From: Mycobacteriaceae bacterium
Lineage (GTDB): Bacteria > Actinomycetota > Actinomycetes > Mycobacteriales > Mycobacteriaceae
DNA length: 35,947 bases
Assembly: GCA_029979305.1 (NCBI GenBank)
Contig: JAPOHV010000004.1
Location: forward strand, 1 to 35,947
Direction: 5' to 3'
Shown one piece after another: positions 15,787 through 23,561 of this stretch. A program made the translations under genes and the position numbers. The first letter of the stretch is position 1. The number at the start of each line of letters is the position of its first letter. The notes under the pieces are model-generated. The model was not told where the DNA came from. It made no database searches and was given only the letters and a program-made list of their open reading frames with translations.

Positions 15787-16755
15787 TCAGCGAACCCGCA
15801 GCACGACCTTGCCCCTGGCGGTTCGGTTCTCCAGGGAGGCCACCGCGGCGGCAGCCTGCTCGAGCGGGTAGACCTCCGGTTGCGGCGCGGCCAGCCGCCC
15901 CGACTCCAGCAGCTCCGACAGCCCCTGCCACTGCTGCGCCAGCGCGTCGGGATGGCGCAGCGCCCAGGCACCCCAGCCGACCCCGACGACGTCGATGTTG
16001 TTGAGCAGCAACCGGTTCACCTTGACGGTCGGGATCTCGCCGCCGGTGAAGCCGACCACCAGCAGCCGGCCTGCCGGGGCCAGTGAGCGCAGCGAGTCGG
16101 TGAACCTGTCACCGCCGACCGGGTCCATCACGATATCGACGCCACGGCCTGCGGTGAGTTCGGCGACCGCGTCCTTGAAACCCTCCGCCAGGACGACGTC
16201 GGTGGCGCCGGCGGCACGGGCGACGTCGGCCTTCGCCTCGGTACTGACCACCGCGATCACCCGGGAGGCTCCCAGCGCCGGGGCCAACCGCAGGGTGGAG
16301 GTGCCGATGCCACCGGCTGCCCCGTGCACCAGCACGGTCTCCCCCGCCGCCAGCCGGCCCCGGGTGGTCAGCGCGAAGTACACCGTCAGGTCGTTGAACA
16401 GCAGGCCGGCGCCGGCTTCGAAGCTGACGTTGTCCGGCAGCGGGAACACGCGGTCGGCGCCCAGCACCGCGGTCTCGGCCATCGCACCGCCGATCATCGT
16501 CAGGCCGACCACCCGGTCGCCCGGCTTCACCGCGGCCCCCGCCGGCGCCGAGCGGACCACGCCCGCCAGTTCGGCGCCCAGGGTGAACGGCAGTTCGGGA
16601 CGGTACTGGTAGAGGCCGCGGGTCAACAGCGCGTCGGGGAAGGCCACCCCGGCGGCGTGTACCTCGACCACCACGCCGTCGCCGTCGGGTTCGTCGATCT
16701 CGGTGAGCTGCACCGACTCGGGGCCACCCAGCGCGGTGACCCTGACGGCGCGCAT
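15787..16755 (-). CDS. NADPH:quinone oxidoreductase-like zinc-independent medium-chain reductase
   Basis: 322 residues of the quinone oxidoreductase (QOR) branch of the medium-chain dehydrogenase superfamily, which uses NADPH to reduce quinones or activated alkenes. The N-terminus [20 protein letters not shown] and the GAELAGVV block are typical. The nucleotide site is [17 protein letters not shown] (AAGGIG), and [20 protein letters not shown] followed by [14 protein letters not shown] marks the second half. No structural-zinc cysteine cluster is present. The ATG shares one base with the stop of the upstream GreA-like gene (TGATG), so the two should be translationally coupled; the kinase gene follows after 16 bases. 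The physiological substrate cannot be deduced. Confidence 0.88.
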   Translation of the reverse strand: MRAVRVTALGGPESVQLTEIDEPDGDGVVVEVHAAGVAFPDALLTRGLYQYRPELPFTLGAELAGVVRSAPAGAAVKPGDRVVGLTMIGGAMAETAVLGADRVFPLPDNVSFEAGAGLLFNDLTVYFALTTRGRLAAGETVLVHGAAGGIGTSTLRLAPALGASRVIAVVSTEAKADVARAAGATDVVLAEGFKDAVAELTAGRGVDIVMDPVGGDRFTDSLRSLAPAGRLLVVGFTGGEIPTVKVNRLLLNNIDVVGVGWGAWALRHPDALAQQWQGLSELLESGRLAAPQPEVYPLEQAAAAVASLENRTARGKVVLRVR

Positions 16756-17234
16756 CAGGGCTGCTCGATGGCCAGCAGCTTGACCTGCAACTCCCCCCGC
16801 GGGGTTCGGTAGGTGATGGTCTCGCCGGCCTTGCGCCCGAACAGTGCCAGTCCCAGCGGGCTGTCGGCGGTCAAGGTGGTGTCCTCCTCGCCGGCCGGGG
16901 TCTCCTCGATGAAGTTCACCACCCGCATCTCGATGTCCTTCTTATCGTCGGGGAACCGCAGTTTCACCCGGGTGCCGTTGGGCAGCTGGCCCGGCACCTG
17001 TGGATTACCCCCGGCCAGCAGCCAGGTCACCCGGCTGATCTGCTCCTCGACGCCGGCGAGGTCGTCGGCGCGCTGCAGTGCGTCGGCGGCGTCGCCGCGG
17101 TCCCCCACCGTCTCGGCGTCACCCTGCAGATCGGCGCGCAACTGGTCCCGGCGCCGGCGCAGGTCGGCCAGTTCGGCCTCCAGCCGTTCCCGCTCCTGCT
17201 CGGCGAAGTCCTTGGTTGATGAGTCCTGAGCCAT
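16755..17234 (-). CDS. GreA/GreB-family transcription factor, divergent paralogue (Rv3788-like)
   Basis: 159 residues with Gre-factor architecture: an N-terminal coiled coil (about residues 10-80) and a C-terminal FKBP-like domain ending SPLGLALFGRKAGETITYRT. Gre factors enter the RNA polymerase secondary channel and stimulate cleavage of backtracked RNA using an acidic tip (Asp41 and Glu44 in E. coli GreA). Here the tip reads VGDRGDAADALQ, leaving D45 and D48 but replacing the canonical ENAEYHAA context. This and the C-terminal half resemble, from memory, the second mycobacterial Gre homologue Rv3788 rather than the true GreA Rv1080c, so cleavage activity should not be assumed and an inhibitory or regulatory role is possible. 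The start is ATG 17234; the open frame above it has no support. It is the first gene of the operon with the oxidoreductase and kinase. Confidence 0.82.
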   Translation of the reverse strand: MAQDSSTKDFAEQERERLEAELADLRRRRDQLRADLQGDAETVGDRGDAADALQRADDLAGVEEQISRVTWLLAGGNPQVPGQLPNGTRVKLRFPDDKKDIEMRVVNFIEETPAGEEDTTLTADSPLGLALFGRKAGETITYRTPRGELQVKLLAIEQP

Positions 17235-17334
17235 GCACGACAAGGTACCGCCGACGTCAAGCCGGCCGGCCACCGGAGCGGCTGTGGTGGCGCAACGGTG
17301 AATCCCAGGTGAACGGAGGGTGTCGTCGCCGATA

Positions 17335-19002
17335 ATGACCGCCATGCAGGTCCTCGCGGCGATCATCGTCGTCGTCACACTGGCCGTGATCGTCAGCGGC
17401 CGGGCGCCGGCCGTGCTGTGCCTGATCTGCGCGCTGGTCGTGGCCGGGTTCGCCGGCATCGCCAAGCCCTCCGAGTTGTTCGCCGGGCTGAGCAACGGCG
17501 GCGTCATCACCATCGCGGCCATGCTGGTGATCGCCAAGGGCGTCTTCTACACCGGGGTGGTCTCGCGGGTCACCTACCGGCTGCTGGCCGGGGCGGACTC
17601 GGTCCGCCAGACGCTGGCCCGGCTGATACCCCCGGTCGGGGTGCTGTCCGGGCTGATCAACACCACACCGATCATGGCGATGCTGATCCCGGCCACCAAG
17701 GAACTCGAGCAGCAGTCCGGCATCCCGGCCCGCGGGGTGCTGCTGCCGATCGCCCACGCCACCACGCTGGCCGGCTCGGCCACTCTGATCGGCACCAGTT
17801 CGAACCTGCTGATCGCCGGGATCGCCAAACCGCTCGGGGTGAACCTGGCGATGTTCTCCTTCGTGCCGGTGGCCGTGCCGGTGGCACTGGCCGGGTGGGC
17901 CGTGCTGCTGCTGACCGCGCCGCTGCTGGTGCGAGAGAAACCCGAAGCCACATCGCTGGAACTGGCCTGGCGAGCCGAGATCCCGCTGTCGGACGTGGCC
18001 AACAGCATCGGCCGCAGCCCCGGCGAGCTGGGCATCGCCAAGACACCGGAATTCGAACTGATCAAGGTCAAGCGCCCGGGCGAGAAGGTGCCCACCGACA
18101 CCCGTCTGGAAGCCGGCGACGTCCTGATCTACCGCGCCACCGAGGACGGGGTGCGGATGCTGTGGGGCAGCCCGCGGTTCGGCCTGGCCCGCCAGGACCT
18201 GTTCCTGGTGTCGGTATCCGCCGACGAACCCACCGCGCTGCAGGAACTCGAGGAGGACGAGGACATCATGGTGGTGGCCGCCCAGACCACCAAGGCGCTG
18301 AGCAAGGCCGAGGCCAAGCCCGGCGAGATGTGCCTGGTGTCCGCCCCGTCGGCCGAGGTGCTCGCCGACCACCCGCTGGTGGGACTGTGGCAGAAGGTGG
18401 CCGGCAAGGCGCCGCAGACCGGTAAGACGACCATCGCCATGCTGATCCTGCTGGCCGTCATCGTGGCGGGATCGTTCGGACTGGCGCCGGTGGAGCTCAT
18501 CGCGACGGCCGGGGCGACCCTGATGGTGCTCACCCGGGTGCTGACTCCGCGTTCGGCGGCCCGCGCCCTGAACTGGAACATCCTGGCGATCATCGCCGGC
18601 TCGATCGGCCTGGGCACGATCGTGGTGAAAAGCGGTCTGGGCGAGACCATTTCGAACGAGATCGTCAAACTCTCCGGAGGGCAGGCCGTCCTGGTGGCGC
18701 TGGTCTTCGCCGTGGTGACGACGCTGGTGACCAACGTGGTGACCAACGCGGCGGCGGCCGCCATCCTGACCCCGGTGGCGGTGACGGTGGCCAACGACGC
18801 CGGGCTGAATGCGGCGGTCCTGCTCACCCTGATCGGCACCTGCATCTCGCTGACGTTCCTCAACCCGATCGCTCACCAGACCAACCTGATGGTGATGGGA
18901 CCGGGCGGCTATTCGACGAAGACCTTCGTGAGGTTCGGCATCCCGGTGACGATCGTGGCGCTGGCCGTCGCGGTCTTCATGGGACAGCTGCTGCTCAAGT
19001 AG
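17335..19002 (+). CDS. SLC13/DASS-type anion transporter with an inserted RCK_C (TrkA-C) domain
   Basis: 555 residues from ATG 17335; GTG 17320 and ATG 17344 are alternatives. It is a polytopic membrane protein with two halves of hydrophobic helices (about residues 4-205 and 355-555). They flank a hydrophilic cytosolic region that contains a TrkA-C-like segment (IAKTPEFELIKVKRPGEKVP, then DTRLEAGDVLIYRA). The paired substrate and sodium-site motifs of the SLC13 family are visible as TLIGTSSNLLIAG in the first half and NPIAHQTNLMVMGPGGY in the second. Members import sulfate, dicarboxylates or citrate, usually with sodium; the RCK_C domain suggests ligand regulation. The substrate is not determinable here. 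It is divergent from the GreA-like gene (100-base gap) and is followed after 4 bases by the HugZ-like gene. Confidence 0.85.
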   Translation: MTAMQVLAAIIVVVTLAVIVSGRAPAVLCLICALVVAGFAGIAKPSELFAGLSNGGVITIAAMLVIAKGVFYTGVVSRVTYRLLAGADSVRQTLARLIPPVGVLSGLINTTPIMAMLIPATKELEQQSGIPARGVLLPIAHATTLAGSATLIGTSSNLLIAGIAKPLGVNLAMFSFVPVAVPVALAGWAVLLLTAPLLVREKPEATSLELAWRAEIPLSDVANSIGRSPGELGIAKTPEFELIKVKRPGEKVPTDTRLEAGDVLIYRATEDGVRMLWGSPRFGLARQDLFLVSVSADEPTALQELEEDEDIMVVAAQTTKALSKAEAKPGEMCLVSAPSAEVLADHPLVGLWQKVAGKAPQTGKTTIAMLILLAVIVAGSFGLAPVELIATAGATLMVLTRVLTPRSAARALNWNILAIIAGSIGLGTIVVKSGLGETISNEIVKLSGGQAVLVALVFAVVTTLVTNVVTNAAAAAILTPVAVTVANDAGLNAAVLLTLIGTCISLTFLNPIAHQTNLMVMGPGGYSTKTFVRFGIPVTIVALAVAVFMGQLLLK

Positions 19003-19006
19003 CGGT

Positions 19007-19855
19007 ATGGTCGACCCCGTGGCCTCCCGCGACCACGGCGACCCGGGCGACGCCCCGACCATGCCGCCGCCGCTGACCGAGATCGCCGATGCGGCAAGGC
19101 CGTCGGCGGCCGAGGAGGCGCGCACCATCGCCGCGTCCACCAACACCGCCACGCTGGCCAGCCTGACCGCCACCGGTGATCCGTGGGCATCGTTCGTCAC
19201 CTACGGTCTGCTCGAGACGGGGCCCCACGGCGGAGCACCGGTGCTGTGCGTGTCGCATCTGGCCGAGCACGGCCGTAACCTCGCCCGCGATCCGAGGGCA
19301 AGCCTGTCGGTGGTCGCCCCGGGCGCCGAGGCCGACCCGCTGGCGAGCCCGCGGATCACCCTGGCCGGGGTGGTGGAGCGGCCGGCCGGCGCCGCACTCG
19401 AGGCCGCCCGTGCCGCGCACGTCGCTGCCGTCCCGGCGGCCAAGTACTACATCGACTACACCGACTTCTCGGTGTGGGTTCTCAAGGTGCAACGCGTCCG
19501 CTGGGTGGGCGGTTACGGCCGGATGGACTCGGCGAGCGCCGCCGACTACGCCGCGGCCACGCCCGACCCCCTCGTGACGGTGGCCGCCGGCGCGATCGAG
19601 CACCTCAACGCCGACCACGCCGCCGGACTGGCGGAGATGGCCCGCGCGCTGGGCGGCTATCCGGACACCGAATCCGCGGTCTGTACCGGCGTGGACAGAT
19701 ACGGCCTCGACCTGAAGGTGACCACGCCCCGTGGGCAGGCCTACACAAGGGTCGGCTTCGGCCGCGCGCTCAGTTCGGCTGACGAGTTGCGTTCGGCGGC
19801 AGCAGATCTGGTCCACCGAGCACGCGCCGCAGGAACGCCACCTGGTCGATCTTGA
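19007..19855 (+). CDS. HugZ-like pyridoxamine 5'-phosphate oxidase-fold protein with DUF2470
   Basis: 282 residues from ATG 19007; ATG 19061 (MPPPLTEI) is an alternative that drops an unstructured-looking N-terminus. The N-terminal domain is a split-barrel FMN/heme-binding fold: TATLASLTATGDPWASFVTY, LCVSHLAEHGRNLARDPRAS and VWVLKVQRVRWVGGYGRM. The C-terminal domain (about residues 185-265) is DUF2470-like, with AIEHLNADHAAGLAEMAR and a Gly-Phe-Arg-like ending. This arrangement is found in HugZ-type heme-degrading proteins and in plant GluTR-binding relatives. A heme or flavin role is inference only. It lies 4 bases after the transporter stop, so co-transcription is likely. Its last 86 bases overlap, on the opposite strand, the 3' end of the alpha/beta hydrolase gene. 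Confidence 0.82.
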   Translation: MVDPVASRDHGDPGDAPTMPPPLTEIADAARPSAAEEARTIAASTNTATLASLTATGDPWASFVTYGLLETGPHGGAPVLCVSHLAEHGRNLARDPRASLSVVAPGAEADPLASPRITLAGVVERPAGAALEAARAAHVAAVPAAKYYIDYTDFSVWVLKVQRVRWVGGYGRMDSASAADYAAATPDPLVTVAAGAIEHLNADHAAGLAEMARALGGYPDTESAVCTGVDRYGLDLKVTTPRGQAYTRVGFGRALSSADELRSAAADLVHRARAAGTPPGRS

Positions 19856-20690
19856 CCTGCGGGTCGGTGTAGATCGAGAAGTGGTCATAGGGGTAGCGGA
19901 TCAGTTCGCCGTGCGGTGCCAGGCGGGCAGCCCTGACCGTCGACTCCGCAGGGGTCGTCGTGTCAGCGTCGCAGACGCAGAAAAGCACCGGCATCGCCAG
20001 CCGCGCTGCCAGCCGCACCGGCCGGAACAACGGCATGGCTAACATCACCCGGGCGGCGATCTCGTTGCGCCACAACGACTCCGGAGGCACGATCGCGCTG
20101 AACCCTGACTGCGCGTCCGGCGCGGTCATGGCGGCGAAGGTTCCGGGCGGCCCTACCGCCGGGATCGTCGTCGGCGGCCGCCCCCGCAGCGCACCAGCCT
20201 GATCGCGCACCGCGGCGACAACCGCGCGGATCAGATTCGCGGGCGGCATCCGCCGGATCACCGGCACGCTGTCGGTGTACGGCGCCTGGGAGATCACCGC
20301 GGCGATCCGCGGATCGGCGGCCGCCACGGCGATCACGTGACCCCCGCTGAACGACGACCCCCACAGCACGATCCGGTCGGGGTCGACACCCTCGGCCCGG
20401 CGGGCCCAGTCGATGACGGCGCGGTAGTCGTCCTGCTGACGGCCGATGTCGAGCAGCTGGCGGGGCCGGCCGGTTGAGGCCCCGAAATGCCGGTAATCGA
20501 ACAGCAGCACCGCGTATCCGGCGTCGCGGAAAGCCTCGGCGTAGCCCGGTAGCGCATCGTCGCGAGTTCCCGAGAAACCGTGCGCCATCACCACGCACGG
20601 CACCGGCACACCGGTGTCGGGCCGGTACAGATAGGCGGCGAGTTGCTCACCGTGGGAGGGAATGCGCACCTCGACGCGCTCGCCGGCCAT
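19770..20690 (-). CDS. Alpha/beta hydrolase (dienelactone hydrolase/peptidase S9-like)
   Basis: 306 residues from ATG 20690. The oxyanion region is CVVMAHGFSGTRDDALPGYA, followed by YAVLLFDYRHFGASTGRPR. The nucleophile elbow is LWGSSFSGGHVIAVAA (G-x-S-x-S-G), the acid is in CVCDADTTTPAEST, and the His is in YPYDHFSIY. It has no signal peptide, so a cytosolic esterase, thioesterase or peptidase is expected; the substrate is unknown. A TANNNT hexamer lies 7 bases before the ATG, supporting this start and a leaderless transcript. The frame is open far upstream, but that part is antisense to neighbouring genes. Its 3' end overlaps the HugZ-like gene by 86 bases (tail-to-tail), which is large for this compact genome. 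A shorter alternative end is not possible because the stop is fixed. Confidence 0.85.
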   Translation of the reverse strand: MAGERVEVRIPSHGEQLAAYLYRPDTGVPVPCVVMAHGFSGTRDDALPGYAEAFRDAGYAVLLFDYRHFGASTGRPRQLLDIGRQQDDYRAVIDWARRAEGVDPDRIVLWGSSFSGGHVIAVAAADPRIAAVISQAPYTDSVPVIRRMPPANLIRAVVAAVRDQAGALRGRPPTTIPAVGPPGTFAAMTAPDAQSGFSAIVPPESLWRNEIAARVMLAMPLFRPVRLAARLAMPVLFCVCDADTTTPAESTVRAARLAPHGELIRYPYDHFSIYTDPQVKIDQVAFLRRVLGGPDLLPPNATRQPN

Positions 20691-20697
20691 AGTTGCC

Positions 20698-20703
20698 AAC
20701 CTA
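20698..20703 (-). promoter_or_regulatory. Leaderless-type -10 element (TAGGTT) for the alpha/beta hydrolase
   Basis: On the minus strand TAGGTT (TANNNT) is followed by exactly 7 bases and then the ATG at 20690, the spacing expected if transcription begins at the A of the start codon. One base separates it from the oppositely oriented TACCCT at 20705-20710. By-eye call; transcription-start mapping would decide it. Confidence 0.5.
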
Positions 20704-20704
20704 G

Positions 20705-20710
20705 TACCCT
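20705..20710 (+). promoter_or_regulatory. Leaderless-type -10 element (TACCCT) for the 77-residue protein
   Basis: TACCCT (TANNNT) is followed by exactly 7 bases and then ATG 20718, the expected geometry for a leaderless mycobacterial transcript. No Shine-Dalgarno site is present in the 27 bases between the divergent start codons. By-eye call. Confidence 0.5.
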
Positions 20711-20717
20711 CGGGATC

Positions 20718-20951
20718 ATGACTACTGCGACTCACGAGCGGCAAACCGTGGCCGAACTGGCCGGTGAACGGGATTGGCAGCGCCGGGAGGGCAGTGACGG
20801 ACGCAGCGACAGTTACTACCGCGGCACCGTCCGTATCCGCGCGGTGTGGGCGGGCGACGACGCGCTGAGCGGCGCCACGCTGTTCCACGACGAGATGTAC
20901 GAGTCCTACACCCGCGAACCGGCGACGCTGCGCGCCTGGTTCAAACGCTAA
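20718..20951 (+). CDS. Conserved-looking small protein of unknown function, 77 residues
   Basis: I do not recognise a family. The protein is hydrophilic and rich in Arg, Glu and Tyr (SDSYYRGTVRIRAVWAGDD, DEMYESYTREPATLRAWFKR). It has no signal peptide, membrane helix or cysteine. The start is ATG 20718, chosen because it has a TANNNT element 7 bases upstream and because the open frame before it is antisense to the hydrolase. The stop TAA (20949-20951) overlaps the stop of the convergent LLM oxidoreductase within the same four bases. Compact packing, coding-like third-position G+C and a plausible promoter argue that it is a real gene. It may be a small soluble partner protein, but nothing in the sequence assigns a role. 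Confidence 0.7.
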   Translation: MTTATHERQTVAELAGERDWQRREGSDGRSDSYYRGTVRIRAVWAGDDALSGATLFHDEMYESYTREPATLRAWFKR

Positions 20952-21856
20952 AGCCCCAAAACACCGGCGAGTTGCCGCAGCGACGGCCGCGGATCCCAGT
21001 CGTGGGTGCCGTCGCCGAGAACCTGCACCACCACGTGGTCGGCGCCGGCGTCGAGGTGGGCGGTGACCCGGGCCGCGGCCTGGTCGACGGTTCCCATTCC
21101 GACGACGCCGTGCGCCAACCGCTCCGAACCGCCGCGCACGAAGTCCGCCTCGTCGAAGCCCTGTCGCAGCCAGGAGTTGCGGTAGTTCGGCAGCCCGGTG
21201 TAGATCTCCAGGTGCACATGCGCCCGGCGCATCTGCTCGGCGTCGTCGCCGCCGACGACCACCGCCTGTTCGGAGACGATCCATCGGTCCGGGCCCAGGA
21301 TCTGGCGGGTGGTCGCGGTGTGGGCCGGTGTGACCAGGTAGGGATGCGCACCGTCGGCATGGCTGCCGGACAGCTCGATCATCTTGGGGCCCAGCGCCGC
21401 CAGTAGCCGGGTGGGCCGGCCGGCACCCGGTTCGACGACGGCCGGAAGGGCTGCCATCCGGTCCAGATAGGCCCTCATGGTGGCCAGCGGTTTGACGTAG
21501 GTGCCGCCGAGCATGTTCTGCACCAGCGGTCCGTGGCTCACCCCCAGCCCCAGCACGAAGCGGCCGGGGTACAGCGCGGTCAGCGTGCGCCCGCCACCCT
21601 CCATGGCGGCGGCGACGCGGGCGTGGATGTTGGCGATACCGGTTCCCACGACCAGCCTGTCGGTGGCCGCAAGAAAGGCCGCCGACTCCACCATGCAGTC
21701 CTTGAGGCCGACCTCGGGGATGAACAGCGAGCCGTACCCCATCGCCTCGATGTCGCGGGCCACCTCCTGCGCGGCGGCCATCGGCCAGGTGTCGCTGGCC
21801 CACCACACGCCGATACGGGACGGAAAGTCGATGCGGGCCTTGGCAGAAGCGGTCAT
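20948..21856 (-). CDS. LLM-class F420-dependent oxidoreductase (luciferase-like monooxygenase fold)
   Basis: 302 residues from ATG 21856; a TTG at 21868 would add four residues. The N-terminus RIGVWWASDTWPMAAAQEVA and the blocks GYGSLFIPE, ATDRLVVGTGIANIHAR and ALYPGRFVLGLGVSHG are typical of the luciferase-like TIM-barrel family. The subgroup with LAALGPKMIELSGSHADGAHPYLVTP is usually F420-dependent in mycobacteria, so it probably transfers hydride using reduced F420 on an unknown substrate. The C-terminal part ADHVVVQVLGDG completes the barrel. It is divergent from the acyl-CoA synthetase (40 bases between starts) and convergent with the 77-residue gene, sharing four bases at the stops. Cofactor use is inferred from family and host, not from a proven F420-binding residue. 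Confidence 0.87.
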   Translation of the reverse strand: MTASAKARIDFPSRIGVWWASDTWPMAAAQEVARDIEAMGYGSLFIPEVGLKDCMVESAAFLAATDRLVVGTGIANIHARVAAAMEGGGRTLTALYPGRFVLGLGVSHGPLVQNMLGGTYVKPLATMRAYLDRMAALPAVVEPGAGRPTRLLAALGPKMIELSGSHADGAHPYLVTPAHTATTRQILGPDRWIVSEQAVVVGGDDAEQMRRAHVHLEIYTGLPNYRNSWLRQGFDEADFVRGGSERLAHGVVGMGTVDQAAARVTAHLDAGADHVVVQVLGDGTHDWDPRPSLRQLAGVLGL

Positions 21857-21896
21857 CCGACGATTCAATCACCCGCGCCTTTGGCAGACTGTCGCC

Positions 21897-23552
21897 ATGA
21901 CCAGCAATCCCGCCAACTTCGACCTGTCGTCCGTCTTCCGGACCGTCGCACAGACAATCCCGGACAAACAGGTCCTGATCTGGCGGGACCGCCGGTTCAG
22001 CTACGCGCAGATGGACGCCCGCATCGACGGGGTCGCGCACTATCTGGCCGCCAGCGGGCTGGGTTGCCATGTCGAACGCGACCGGGTGCCCAATCACCAG
22101 TCCGGCCAGGACCACATGGGCCTGTACCTGCGCAACGGCAACGAGTACCTCGAAGCGATGGTGGCCGGCTACCGCGCCCGCGTCGCGCCGTTCAACGTCA
22201 ACTTCCGCTACGTCGAGGAGGAACTGCTCTACCTGCTGGCCGATGCCAAGGCCCGCGCCCTGGTCTACGCCGCCGAGTTCGCCCCGAACGTGCAATCAAT
22301 CCGCGGCCGACTGCCCGAACTGAAGGTGCTCATCCAGGTCGCCGACGACTCCGGCAACGAACTGCTGCCCGACGCCGTGGACTACGAGTCCATCGTCGGC
22401 ACACCGGTGCCGGCGACCGGTATGCCGGAGCCCAGCGGTGACGACCTCTACATCCTCTACACCGGCGGCACGACCGGTATGCCCAAGGGCGTGCTGTGGC
22501 GTCAGCATGACATCTTCATGTCCGCGATGGGCGGCCGGCCGTTCATGGCCGGCGGCCAGCCGCTGCACTCCTACGAGGATCTGGCCGCGCAGGTTCGCGC
22601 GCAGGGCGGTTTCCGTTCGATGCTGCTGATACCGCCGCTGATGCACGGCGCCGCCCAGTGGGGTGTGTTCAACACCATCAGCACGGGCGGCTGGATCGCG
22701 CTGCCCGACGACGTCAAGCACCTCGATGCCGATGCGGTGCTGCGGCTGGTGGAACGCGAACGGGTGCTGGGCATCCCGGTTGTCGGCGACGCGATGGCGC
22801 GCCCGCTGGTCGACGCCATCGAGACGGGCGACTACGACCTGTCCAGCCTGATGGCGATCACCAACGGCGGTGCACCGCTGTCGCCGACGGTGCGCGACAG
22901 GCTGTTGGCCGCGCTGCCGAGCCTGATGATCATGGACGCGGTCGGGGCCTCGGAGTCCGGCGCGCAGATGACGACCATCGCGACCAAGGGTGCCGAGACC
23001 GCGGCAGCGACCTTCACACCGCTGGACGACACCACCGTGGTGTCGGCCGACCTCAGCCGGGTGCTGCAACCGGGCGACGAGCAGGGCTGGCTGGCCCGCC
23101 GGGTCTACGTCCCGCTGGGATACCTCGGCGACGCGGAGAAGACGGCGCGAACCTTCCCCACCATCGACGGGGTGCGATGGTCGATCCCCGGCGACCGGGC
23201 GCGGCTGCTACCCGATGGGCGCATCGAACTGCTCGGCCGCGACTCGGTGACGATCAACTCCGGCGGGGAGAAGATCTTCGCCGAGGAGGTGGAGCGCGCA
23301 GTAGCCAGCCACCCGGCCGTCTATGACGTGACCGTCGCCGGGCGGCCGTCGGATCGCTGGGGCAACGAGGTGGTCGCAATCGTGCAGTTCGCCGAGGGCA
23401 AGTCGGCGACCGACGAGGAACTGGCCGAGGCGTGCAAGCCCCACATAGCCCAATACAAGATCCCCAAGGCTTTCATCCGGGTCGACAAGGTGGTGCGCTC
23501 CCCCGCCGGGAAGGCCGACTACCGCTGGGCCAAGTCGGTGGCGGCTGGTTAG
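21897..23552 (+). CDS. Acyl-CoA synthetase (FadD family, AMP-forming)
   Basis: 551 residues from ATG 21897. It activates a carboxylic acid to acyl-CoA through an acyl-adenylate. The phosphate-binding loop is YILYTGGTTGMPKGVLWRQ. The adenylate region shows ITNGGAPLSP and DAVGASESGAQ, and the hinge and C-domain show IPGDRARLLPDGRIELLGRD, INSGGEKIFAEEVE and the catalytic Lys in SPAGKADYRW. An insertion-like segment GLGCHVERDRVPNHQSGQ precedes GLYLRNGNEYLEAMV; I recall it as typical of a mycobacterial FadD subgroup related to FadD17/FadD19-type enzymes. Some relatives activate steroid side-chain or ring carboxylates, but the substrate here is not established. The open frame starting at 21501 is antisense to the LLM gene. 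The first upstream gene is divergent, so it may form a two-gene region with the LLM oxidoreductase. Confidence 0.92.
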   Translation: MTSNPANFDLSSVFRTVAQTIPDKQVLIWRDRRFSYAQMDARIDGVAHYLAASGLGCHVERDRVPNHQSGQDHMGLYLRNGNEYLEAMVAGYRARVAPFNVNFRYVEEELLYLLADAKARALVYAAEFAPNVQSIRGRLPELKVLIQVADDSGNELLPDAVDYESIVGTPVPATGMPEPSGDDLYILYTGGTTGMPKGVLWRQHDIFMSAMGGRPFMAGGQPLHSYEDLAAQVRAQGGFRSMLLIPPLMHGAAQWGVFNTISTGGWIALPDDVKHLDADAVLRLVERERVLGIPVVGDAMARPLVDAIETGDYDLSSLMAITNGGAPLSPTVRDRLLAALPSLMIMDAVGASESGAQMTTIATKGAETAAATFTPLDDTTVVSADLSRVLQPGDEQGWLARRVYVPLGYLGDAEKTARTFPTIDGVRWSIPGDRARLLPDGRIELLGRDSVTINSGGEKIFAEEVERAVASHPAVYDVTVAGRPSDRWGNEVVAIVQFAEGKSATDEELAEACKPHIAQYKIPKAFIRVDKVVRSPAGKADYRWAKSVAAG

Positions 23553-23561
23553 ACCTCTCAT

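Noticed and set aside
14613-15971. A 452-residue form of the maltokinase-like protein, closer to Mak length
   Set aside because: The extra N-terminus overlaps the 3' end of the oxidoreductase gene in another frame and is Arg/Pro/Ser-rich nonsense. ATG 15770 has a ribosome site and starts exactly at the family motif.
17257-19200. A 647-codon minus-strand open frame antisense to the SLC13-type transporter
   Set aside because: It is His/Gln/Arg/Gly-rich with no hydrophobic segments or motifs, opposite a well-defined membrane transporter.
19770-22295. A single 841-codon minus-strand protein
   Set aside because: Only the last 306 codons show a coherent fold. The upstream part is antisense to the small gene and the synthetase, and out of frame over the LLM gene. 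The ATG at 20690 with its promoter-like hexamer marks the true start.
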